This document shows, piece after piece, positions 1-5,556 of a stretch of DNA of 6,834 bases. Position numbers and translations under genes: made by a program. The notes under the pieces are model-generated. The model did not search any database. It was not told the DNA's origin and worked only from the letters and a program-made list of their open reading frames with translations. Source of the stretch: CAYUCE01 sp964443275 (lineage in GTDB: Bacteria; Bipolaricaulota; Bipolaricaulia; CAYUCE01); assembly GCA_964443275.1 (NCBI GenBank), contig CAYUCE010000074.1, positions 1 through 6,834 on the forward strand, written 5' to 3'. Position 1 is the first letter of the stretch; each line of letters opens with the position of its first letter.

Positions 1-809
1 AAAAACTCCGAAGCCATAGTAAAATCTTTTTTCAAATAAAAGCGCACCGAGGAACTTAGATCACTAGCTGGGTTTCCCCACCCGTATTTTTCCAGGTCAT
101 AGGCTAAGCAGGGTCCGCTGGAGAATAGGTGTTTGGCGGCTAAATCTCCTATTATCTTCGAGACTTCAAAAAGCGAAGGTTCAGGGGGATCAAACCCCTT
201 TAAAAATTCGAAATCAGACCTTAACCTAAGCTTACTAATAACAAATTTTGCCTGGAGAAATGAAAAGGAGTCGTAATAAGTATCGGTCACCTCCCTAAAT
301 GCTTCCACATCCCCAGCCAGAATTTGATTATATAAATCCTCCAGTTTCTTAGGAAAAGCCGTTCGATGTCTCTCGATCAATAGATCCCATTTTTTAAGTA
401 CCTGATCCCATTGTTTTGGAACAATTTTTTCTACTTCCATTCGAGGATAGACCACTTGCTTTTGCCAGATGAAGAGAACTTCATAGGGAATATTGTTTAT
501 AACTACCTCACCCTGGCCTGCTTTATGTGCTTCCGGGAAGAGATCGGGATTTTCCTGGTACGATACCTCATAACTTTTGGCGATGTCTGAAAGATTCCTA
601 TAAGTCCCCGGAGATAGATAAGCTTTAATTACACTCCTGTTAGAATCTGTAAAAACCAGGCTTTTGTGCCCTTTTTGATACATGAAATGCAGCCTGGTGT
701 TGAAATACCTTTTATCTAAGTTTAATACTGCTTCACCTTCATTCAACCCGTTACTGATTCCCATTTTTGTGCTAATTGCATGAACAAATTCCTTCTTAAA
801 TTGCTTCAC
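1..809 (-). CDS. Divergent APH/choline-kinase-like phosphotransferase, 3' end outside window
   Basis: The reading frame is open for 269 codons from a GTG start at 809 and leaves the window at base 1, so the C-terminus is missing. The start is set by AGGAGG at 815-820, five bases upstream, and by a 4-nt GTGA overlap with the stop of the preceding gene. I read it as a protein-kinase-fold small-molecule phosphotransferase. An N-lobe-like region (about residues 48-118) has VIKAYL with K62 as the possible ATP lysine and EVLFIWQKQV as the possible hinge. GDLAAKHLF (221-229) fits the catalytic loop (HGDxxxxN), with D222 as catalytic Asp, H227 in the Asn position and I220 in place of the usual His. 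YDLEKYGWGNPASDL (237-251) fits the metal-binding Asp segment (D238) seen in APH-type enzymes. The substrate is unknown; an inositol compound is conceivable from context. The family call rests on motifs only, and the reading frame is much firmer than the function. Confidence 0.7.
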   Translation of the reverse strand, partial: MKQFKKEFVHAISTKMGISNGLNEGEAVLNLDKRYFNTRLHFMYQKGHKSLVFTDSNRSVIKAYLSPGTYRNLSDIAKSYEVSYQENPDLFPEAHKAGQGEVVINNIPYEVLFIWQKQVVYPRMEVEKIVPKQWDQVLKKWDLLIERHRTAFPKKLEDLYNQILAGDVEAFREVTDTYYDSFSFLQAKFVISKLRLRSDFEFLKGFDPPEPSLFEVSKIIGDLAAKHLFSSGPCLAYDLEKYGWGNPASDLSSSVRFYLKKDFTMASEF

Positions 810-2068
810 CTAATCCTCCTGTCCATTTTATGAAGGTGTCTTAGAGTCCGATAGGTGTAGACTGCTGCGGTGATGAATGCATGGCACGCTATGGAGAATA
901 AAGCGTAGATTGGCTCCCCTAACATAATGAAGATTAGAATGTGGACGTTATATAAATTTCTTCGGCCAGCGATCCTTCGAAAATGAGTTTCAAACTTCCC
1001 GTAAACATCTAAACACCTTCCACTAGCCTGGCCAAAGCGATTATAGATATCTCGATAAAAGGCCGTTAAAGCCACTATAATTAAGGCCAAAATTAGCGGT
1101 TTGGCTCCTAAGGAGAGGGATAAATAATAAGCTAGCCCTATAATCCATGCGGCTTCAAAAAGTAGATCGAATGAGTGTTCCAATGATCCAATTTTAGTGG
1201 TCATTCCTTTTACTCTAGCTAATTTTCCGTCTATACCGTCCATTAGTCCTACCAGGAAAGTAATTGATGATCCAGCCAGCAAATGGTCACTAACGAATAG
1301 ATAAACTACCAGATAGGCAAGTAAATTCACTACTATACTGATCTGATTCGGCGTTACGGAGTAATTTGCCAGTCTTATCACAGCCCAGGTCTCAACTGGG
1401 CTGTGTATATACCGGGCAATAAGATCTGGGGGGTCCTTTTGGCCTCCTTGAATTAGCGTGTACTCAGCTTCTCTCTTTGCTGCTTCCGTGTTGACAGGAA
1501 ACCAATAAGGTTTGATATCTCTTCTAAGTTCAGACACGTAGCTATTTATTTCCGAAACCTTTACCACCTTTACCGGAAATTGACATACCAGTTGAGAAAG
1601 GAAGGTTTTATAATCGATTTTTTTATCATTCAGGTTCCTTTCTAATACTGAAATAGTACTTTTATCCAAAACTGCTATTTTTGTCCATGCCCAGCTTTCA
1701 TTACTTTCCACCTGCCCAACTGGACTTACCTCTCCTTCTTTTTCCTCATCCACCATTATTATCGAGGCCTCATCTAACAATAGACCGCTTCGGTCTATGA
1801 GATGTTCGATAATCCGAGGGTCAATAAGGTAGTTACCTGATAGAAAGAGATAGCGTTCTTCTTCCTTAAACTCAAGCACACCACTTATTTCTTCGAATTT
1901 TACCCACTTAATTGGTAAGCTGGTTTTTTCTTGCAGAGATTCGCATCTTATTTTCCCTACAAGATAAACAGCCTCTATACTAAAGCGGGCCAAATATCTC
2001 AAGGTGCGTTCAACTAGGGAAGCACCGCACACAATCTCAAAGCTGGGGTTTGCTATTATCGCTTTCAT
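806..2068 (-). CDS. CDP-alcohol phosphotransferase, probable DIPP synthase-like, with degenerate NTase-like N-terminus
   Basis: This 420-aa protein has two parts. Residues 1-180 look like a worn nucleotidyltransferase domain (SLVERTLRYLARFSIEAVYLVG, then LFLSGNYLIDP) but lack the LAAGxGxR nucleotide loop. After the linker ARYIHSPVETW and VTPNQIS (about 219-244), residues 245-405 form a multi-helix membrane domain with the CDP-alcohol phosphotransferase signature DGIDGKLAR (277-285) and G294. Such enzymes move a phospho-alcohol from a CDP carrier to an alcohol acceptor. Beside a CDP-inositol-type nucleotidyltransferase and Ino1, the likely reaction is CDP-inositol plus inositol-1-phosphate giving phosphorylated di-myo-inositol phosphate at the membrane. 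Glycero-phospho-inositol or a lipid product are alternatives. The second half of the motif is unusual: H298 sits in the third Asp position and D301 is one residue before the usual fourth. The ATG overlaps the upstream stop by 4 nt (ATGA) and has no clear Shine-Dalgarno, so translation is probably coupled. Confidence 0.88.
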   Translation of the reverse strand: MKAIIANPSFEIVCGASLVERTLRYLARFSIEAVYLVGKIRCESLQEKTSLPIKWVKFEEISGVLEFKEEERYLFLSGNYLIDPRIIEHLIDRSGLLLDEASIIMVDEEKEGEVSPVGQVESNESWAWTKIAVLDKSTISVLERNLNDKKIDYKTFLSQLVCQFPVKVVKVSEINSYVSELRRDIKPYWFPVNTEAAKREAEYTLIQGGQKDPPDLIARYIHSPVETWAVIRLANYSVTPNQISIVVNLLAYLVVYLFVSDHLLAGSSITFLVGLMDGIDGKLARVKGMTTKIGSLEHSFDLLFEAAWIIGLAYYLSLSLGAKPLILALIIVALTAFYRDIYNRFGQASGRCLDVYGKFETHFRRIAGRRNLYNVHILIFIMLGEPIYALFSIACHAFITAAVYTYRTLRHLHKMDRRIR

Positions 2069-2784
2069 GAGGGGGCAGAGAGGCAGTGTTCAGCCAATGC
2101 GAGGTCTTCCACCGTATCTATATCCATCCAAAACAAGCCAGATACATCTATAGTTTTGAAGTCAATACCCCATTCAATTAAGGTTAAGACAGCAGAAGTC
2201 AGAGTAAGCTTTGCGTCTTTACTGTCAGGATATTTTAAAGCCTCGAAAACCGTGGGGGTTAACGAGAAGACACCGGTGTCAATTCCATCCCAACTTGATA
2301 AGTTCTTCCCTATAGCAATTAAGTGGCCATCTTTTACCTTGACCTTGGTAGCTTCATCTACCTGAGAAAGGGTAAAGTGCTTTGGTATTTTGCTATCTAT
2401 ACATAGGCCAAGCCCTTTATTTTTAGAAGCTTTCTGGTAGATGGCAGGATCAACTACATGGTCAGCCATGGTCAGGAAGAACTGCTCTTTTTTTTTAAGC
2501 ATATCCTTGCATTTTAGTAAGGAACTTCCATTCCCCCGTTCGTAGTCTTGATTAATTATTGGAATTATGTGAAAAGGGTAATCCATCTTATTTAAAAAAC
2601 GGCTTATGGTTTCAGATTTAAATCCTAGTACTACTATTACTCTATCTGGATCTGCGGTTTCTAGCCCATCTAAAACATGCTTTATTAACGGTTTATCATC
2701 CAGTGTAATCAGGGGTTTGGGAAGGGAAATACCATCCTCTTTAAATCTATTTCCCATTCCAGCAGCTAAAATGAGCCAGTCCAT
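2065..2784 (-). CDS. Stand-alone nucleotidyltransferase, probable inositol-1-phosphate cytidylyltransferase
   Basis: This 239-aa protein is a complete sugar-phosphate nucleotidyltransferase (Rossmann-like GT-A fold). Visible motifs are LILAAGMGNRF (4-14) for NTP binding, LPKPL (21-25) with the conserved Lys, NGSSLL (85-90), TMADH (105-109) with a metal-binding Asp, EATKV (144-148), GIDTGVF (167-173) and WMDIDTVED (219-227). ATKV, IGK and DTGVF resemble the cytidylyltransferase half of bifunctional IPCT/DIPP synthases. Together with the neighbouring ino1 and CDP-alcohol transferase this supports CTP + inositol-1-phosphate -> CDP-inositol in the cytoplasm. Other NTP or sugar-phosphate specificity cannot be excluded. 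The frame opens upstream to 2820, but I chose the ATG at 2784 because GGAGG (2791-2795) lies just ahead and LILAAG follows immediately, as usual for this family. The gene starts 59 bases after ino1 and overlaps the next gene by 4 nt. Confidence 0.87.
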   Translation of the reverse strand: MDWLILAAGMGNRFKEDGISLPKPLITLDDKPLIKHVLDGLETADPDRVIVVLGFKSETISRFLNKMDYPFHIIPIINQDYERGNGSSLLKCKDMLKKKEQFFLTMADHVVDPAIYQKASKNKGLGLCIDSKIPKHFTLSQVDEATKVKVKDGHLIAIGKNLSSWDGIDTGVFSLTPTVFEALKYPDSKDAKLTLTSAVLTLIEWGIDFKTIDVSGLFWMDIDTVEDLALAEHCLSAPS

Positions 2785-2790
2785 CTTATA

Positions 2791-2813
2791 CCTCCGATGG
2801 TATGTAGCCATCG
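2791..2813 (-). promoter_or_regulatory. Ribosome binding site of the nucleotidyltransferase with an adjacent small hairpin
   Basis: On the minus strand CGATGG-CTACATA-CCATCG forms a 6-bp stem with a 7-nt loop (2795-2813). Its last base is the first G of GGAGG (2791-2795), the Shine-Dalgarno that fixes the ATG at 2784. A hairpin this close could tune translation or protect a processed mRNA end, but the stem is short and may be chance. The Shine-Dalgarno is well supported; a role for the hairpin is inference. Confidence 0.45.
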
Positions 2814-2843
2814 TACTCACTGCTTGTGAAGGTGAACCGAGCG

Positions 2844-3947
2844 TTATCTTTCCCTTTCTCCTCGGATATACTCTTCGAACCGTTTCAGTGCCTCTTTATC
2901 CGAGTATTGTTTTGGAGGATGTTTCATGGTCCAAGCAGATACGGAAGTCAAAGCACCCCCTATACCTCTATCTAGTGCCAATTTACAGGCTCTTATAGTA
3001 TCTATGACCATTCCTCCACTGTTAGGAGAATCCTCCACTGAAAGCCTAAGGTCTAGTGATACCGGCACGTTGCCGAATTCCCTACCCTCCATCCGGATGA
3101 AGCCTATTTTGTTATCATCAAGCCAAGGCACGTAATCAGAGGGGCCAACATGGATATCATACGAGGAAAGGGGCTCTTCCAATTGTGATTGTACAGCTTC
3201 CGTCTTGGAAATCTTTTTGGATTTTAGGCGGGAGCGTTCAAGCATATTCAGAAAATCGGTATTCCCTCCCACATTTAGCTGATATGTACGATCTAGCGTT
3301 AATCCACGATCCTCAAATAATTTGGTCAATACCCGGTGAATAATGGTAGCCCCTAGCTGAGATTTAATATCGTCCCCCAACACTGGAAGCCCTTTTTGCT
3401 CGAATCTCTGTGCCCAGTTATCATCGGAGGCAATAAATACGGGTATACAATTTATCATGGCAACTCCAGCCTCTAGACAGCTTTGGGCATAAAAGGTAGT
3501 AGCCTCCTCAGAGCCAACGGGTAGATAATTTATTAAAATCTGGGCCCCAGTGCTTTTTAGTTCCCCTACCACATCTACCGGTTCTTGAGTAGCTATCCTA
3601 AAAGCTTCCTTTTCAGAATAACCGGACATATGTTCAGCAACCCCGTCCATGACCGGTCCTTTTTGTACCTTCACCCCCATGGTTTTAAATTCTTGAAAGA
3701 CTTGGGTGCAATTAGGTGGAGCGAAGATGGCTTCGGATAAATCGCGTCCAACTTTCCTGCGGTCGATATCAAAGGCGCAAACTACTTTTATATCCTCTAC
3801 TTTATATCCTCCCAGTTTTGGATGTAGTAACCCGATGTTATTGTGATTTGTGTGTTTTTTATAAAAATGTAAACTCTGCACCAAGGAAGAAGCGCAGTTT
3901 CCAATTCCCACTATAGCTATTCTTATCTCTCGATCAGGGTTTGTCAT
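2844..3947 (-). CDS. ino1: Inositol-3-phosphate synthase (myo-inositol-1-phosphate synthase, prokaryotic short form)
   Basis: This 367-aa protein converts glucose-6-phosphate to inositol-phosphate using NAD as internal redox cofactor, in the cytoplasm. It starts with a dinucleotide-binding loop IAIVGIGNCASS (10-21) and has CAFDID (57-62) at the end of the second strand. Family-typical blocks follow: NYLPVGSEEA (140-149), GDDIKSQLGAT (191-201) with a catalytic-type Lys195, LNVGGNTDFLNM (224-235), SDYVPWLDDNKIGFIRMEG (270-288) and the C-terminal SPNSGGMVIDTIRACKLA. The length fits the short prokaryotic/archaeal enzymes rather than the roughly 500-aa eukaryotic ones. The ATG at 3947 has AAAGGGGGT (3952-3960) five bases ahead. 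It is the first intact gene of the leftward operon and supplies inositol-phosphate for the two genes behind it. Its 5' end overlaps the end of the HhH remnant by 14 bases in another frame. Confidence 0.95.
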   Translation of the reverse strand: MTNPDREIRIAIVGIGNCASSLVQSLHFYKKHTNHNNIGLLHPKLGGYKVEDIKVVCAFDIDRRKVGRDLSEAIFAPPNCTQVFQEFKTMGVKVQKGPVMDGVAEHMSGYSEKEAFRIATQEPVDVVGELKSTGAQILINYLPVGSEEATTFYAQSCLEAGVAMINCIPVFIASDDNWAQRFEQKGLPVLGDDIKSQLGATIIHRVLTKLFEDRGLTLDRTYQLNVGGNTDFLNMLERSRLKSKKISKTEAVQSQLEEPLSSYDIHVGPSDYVPWLDDNKIGFIRMEGREFGNVPVSLDLRLSVEDSPNSGGMVIDTIRACKLALDRGIGGALTSVSAWTMKHPPKQYSDKEALKRFEEYIRGERER

Positions 3948-4143
3948 ATATACCCCCTTTGTTTAGTTCCTCTGCTTCAGTTGTACCTTCTTTTAATCTC
4001 CTAAGTCCACTCTTAATAATCTCCGCTCTTTCTTCAGCTACCCCTTTTACAGCCGTTAACTCCTCTTGGTTTGCTTTAAACACCTCCTCAATCCCTTTGA
4101 AACGATCTATTAGCTGATTTATTATCGGTGAGCCACTATCCCG
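3934..4143 (-). pseudogene. Remnant of a DisA-like C-terminal helix-hairpin-helix domain
   Basis: Between an in-frame TGA (4144-4146) and a TGA inside the start of ino1 (3934-3936) lies a 69-codon frame. It reads QLIDRFKGIEEVF, then EELTAVKGVAEERAEII, then GLRRLKE. This closely resembles the C-terminal DNA-binding helix-hairpin-helix of DisA, the diadenylate cyclase that scans DNA (family pattern: LV.FG.L..A...L..V.GIGE.RA..I..GL.RL.E). There is no ATG and no convincing start with a ribosome binding site, and no recognisable DisA cyclase or spine domain upstream. I therefore read it as the stranded tail of a broken gene. The hairpin sequence itself looks well kept, so recent decay or an unusual start is possible. 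RuvA- or UvrC-type HhH domains are weaker alternatives. Confidence 0.55.
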
Positions 4144-4336
4144 TCAAGGCCTATTCTCACCTGAGTTCCAGAAGCAGTTGCTCTTCAAGATCCTTCAGCA
4201 AAGAAATTTTCATGATAATGATCCCGTAAATCAAATGGCAAACTTACATTCCCCTTCTTTCCTTTAGGAAATTTGGGCCTTGAAAAAATTTTTAGGATGT
4301 TGTTCAAAACACCCCTTGCTGTATATTTTGAGCCTT

Positions 4337-4363
4337 TTAGCACTCGAGCCACCTAAATGCTAA
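4337..4363 (-). promoter_or_regulatory. CIRCE-like operator (HrcA binding site)
   Basis: On the plus strand the site reads TTAGCACTC, nine bases, AAATGCTAA. The CIRCE consensus is TTAGCACTC-N9-GAGTGCTAA, so the left arm is perfect, the right arm matches 7 of 9 and the spacer is exactly nine. CIRCE is bound by the HrcA repressor, which controls groESL and dnaK operons in Firmicutes and many other bacteria. Here it covers the expected transcription start of the leftward promoter, the usual CIRCE placement. No chaperone gene is next to it; the first intact leftward gene is ino1. Because the site is palindromic, an effect on rightward transcription is also possible. Confidence 0.8.
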
Positions 4364-4367
4364 TAAA

Positions 4368-4395
4368 ATGATATTAAAATTCTCGGTTTTGGCAA
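4368..4395 (-). promoter_or_regulatory. Sigma-A-type promoter of the leftward inositol operon
   Basis: On the minus strand TTGCCA (4390-4395, 5 of 6 to TTGACA) is followed after 16 bases by TATCAT (4368-4373, 5 of 6 to TATAAT). The start would fall near 4360, inside the CIRCE-like site, so HrcA would block initiation directly. The transcript would carry a leader of roughly 410 bases, including the HhH remnant, before ino1. The start point is predicted, not mapped. Confidence 0.6.
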
Positions 4396-4482
4396 GGCCC
4401 CCCTCATCACTTACCTATAATCTTAGGATACGTCCCATTTTATCATCTCACTCCGGCACCTTGTATAAATGGAGAGCAGATT

Positions 4483-4522
4483 GGTTAGCTAAGCTTGACT
4501 GAGATGAGTACCTTGAGTAACC
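4483..4522. repeat. Imperfect inverted repeat upstream of the GH130 gene
   Basis: GGTTA-GC-TAAG (4483-4493) can pair with CTTG-AG-TAACC (4512-4522): nine base pairs broken by a 2x2 internal loop, with an 18-nt loop. Its right arm overlaps the candidate -35 of the rightward promoter, so it could be an operator. The repeat is short and may be chance. Confidence 0.25.
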
Positions 4523-4542
4523 TGTTAGCTGAATAATAATAT
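4513..4542 (+). promoter_or_regulatory. Candidate promoter of the rightward GH130/GT operon
   Basis: TTGAGT (4513-4518) and TAATAT (4537-4542) are 18 bases apart and would start transcription near 4549, about 20 bases ahead of the ATG. Alternatives nearby are TTGACT (4495-4500) with a poor -10, and TATAAA around 4463. The region is AT-rich, so this is a moderate-to-weak call. Confidence 0.4.
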
Positions 4543-4568
4543 GTATACGAGCTTTGACAGGAGGAAAG

Positions 4569-5525
4569 ATGTCTAATCGTTATAGAGCCAAAAATGGTGA
4601 TAGTGACCTTTTCCAGCGGTTTGAAGGAAATCCCATTTTGGCAGCGGAAGATTGGCCATATCCGGCTAATACGGTATTCAATCCGGGAGCGACCACCGTA
4701 AATGGGAAGACTTTACTCTTAGTCAGGGTAGAAGATAAGCGGGGTTTTTCTCATCTTACTAAAGCGGTAAGCGAAGACGGCAGGACAAATTGGCAGATCG
4801 ATCCCTCCCCCACTTTAATCAGGGATCAAGATTTTCAAGAAGAGAGATGGGGCCTTGAAGACCCCCGGGTGATATGGCTGGAGGATCAGGAAAAATACGG
4901 GATAACCTATACCTCCTTTTCCCCCGGCGGCCCCCAGGTTTCCTTGGCCATGACCGAAGATTTCAAAACTTTTGATCGAAAAGGGACTTTGGTTCCCCCT
5001 GAGGATAAGGATTCCTCCTTATTTCCTCGAAAGTTTGATGAACGGTACGTTCTGATTCACCGCCCTATAGTCAAAAGAGAAGCCCATATTTGGATATCAC
5101 TTTCACCGGATCTTGTTCACTGGGGAGAACACAGAATTTTAATTCCCGCCCGGGGAGGCTGGTGGGACTGCCATCGAGTAGGCCTAGGTCCTCCACCCAT
5201 TGAAACCCCCGAGGGTTGGCTTATTATCTATCATGGGGTTAGGGAAACTGCCGCCGGTAGCCTGTATAGAGTTGGCTTTGCTCTGCTCGATCTTGCGGAA
5301 CCGTGGAAGCTTATCCGACGATCTGAAGAGTGGGTATTTGGTCCTAAAGCGGAATATGAGTTCATTGGAGATGTCCCCGGAGTAGTCTTTCCGACCGGGT
5401 CGGTAATAGATAAGGAGGCAAACGAGCTCATAATCTACTATGGAGCGGCAGATACTACGGTAGCGATGGCTTATGCCGATTTGAAGGAAGTTATCGATTA
5501 TGTAAGAAGCTGTCCGGCGCCGTAG
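4569..5525 (+). CDS. GH130 family mannoside phosphorylase or mannosidase
   Basis: This 318-aa, single-domain five-bladed beta-propeller-type protein has the hallmarks of GH130 (formerly DUF377): FEGNPIL (18-24), FNPGA (37-41), WGLEDPR (94-100) with D98 as the likely catalytic acid, GLGPPPIETPEGWLIIYHGV (205-224) and YYGAADT (290-296). Family members cleave beta-mannosides, many by phosphorolysis giving mannose-1-phosphate; others hydrolyse. R53 and R165 (HRPI) are candidate anion-binding residues, but phosphorylase and hydrolase cannot be separated by eye. There is no signal peptide, so it is cytoplasmic. The frame opens from a TTG at 4554, but AGGAGG (4559-4564) four bases ahead sets the ATG at 4569. 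Two glycosyltransferases follow in the same direction, so synthesis and turnover of a mannose-containing glycan or glycosylated solute is a reasonable inference. Confidence 0.88.
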   Translation: MSNRYRAKNGDSDLFQRFEGNPILAAEDWPYPANTVFNPGATTVNGKTLLLVRVEDKRGFSHLTKAVSEDGRTNWQIDPSPTLIRDQDFQEERWGLEDPRVIWLEDQEKYGITYTSFSPGGPQVSLAMTEDFKTFDRKGTLVPPEDKDSSLFPRKFDERYVLIHRPIVKREAHIWISLSPDLVHWGEHRILIPARGGWWDCHRVGLGPPPIETPEGWLIIYHGVRETAAGSLYRVGFALLDLAEPWKLIRRSEEWVFGPKAEYEFIGDVPGVVFPTGSVIDKEANELIIYYGAADTTVAMAYADLKEVIDYVRSCPAP

Positions 5526-5532
5526 GAAGATA

Positions 5533-5556
5533 ATGGGATCAAACCGGGCATCATGA
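5533..5556 (+). other. Possible 7-codon leader ORF coupled to the GT4 start
   Basis: A frame MGSNRAS runs from the ATG at 5533 and stops at 5554-5556, overlapping the GT4 start codon as ATGA. AGGAAG (5524-5529) lies just ahead, at short spacing. The GT4 ATG itself has only a weak ribosome binding site (GGG at 5546-5548), so termination of this mini-ORF could feed ribosomes onto it. It may be chance. Confidence 0.2.

Larger units (their letters stand above)
4144..4568. other. Divergent intergenic region
   Basis: This 425-bp stretch separates the two operons. It holds the leftward promoter and CIRCE-like operator (4337-4395) and a candidate rightward promoter (4513-4542). Frames on the minus strand between 4144 and 4330 are short and stop often (for example an 18-residue ATG frame ending before 4160), and I recognise no protein in them. 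I see no tRNA, no clear riboswitch fold and no intrinsic terminator with a GC stem plus T-run. The heptamer CAAGGCC occurs three times: 4145-4151, 4276-4282 (inverted) and 4393-4399. Confidence 0.7.

Noticed and set aside
2785..2820. Upstream extension of the nucleotidyltransferase by 12 residues (ATG at 2818 region)
   Set aside because: The GGAGG at 2791-2795 lies inside the extension, correctly spaced for the ATG at 2784, and the family begins right at the LAAG strand.
2606..2998. 130-codon plus-strand frame across the nucleotidyltransferase/ino1 junction
   Set aside because: It is antisense to two well-supported genes, has no family motifs, and its composition mirrors theirs.
4157..4213. 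18-residue minus-strand ATG frame (MKISLLKDLEEQ...) before the HhH remnant
   Set aside because: It has no clear ribosome binding site, is very short, and is not in frame with the HhH fragment. It could be decayed gene sequence but cannot be supported.
4322..4363. Rightward promoter (TTGTTC, 16 nt, TATATT) with the CIRCE-like site in its leader
   Set aside because: The -35 matches only about 3 of 6 and no rightward gene starts until 4569. The leftward promoter is clearly better.
4554..4568. TTG start five codons ahead of the GH130 ATG
   Set aside because: The AGGAGG ribosome binding site falls inside this extension and points to the ATG at 4569.
4144..4568. Riboswitch, terminator or CRISPR array in the intergenic region
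   Set aside because: I found no GC stem with a T-run, no recognisable aptamer core and no regular repeat/spacer pattern.
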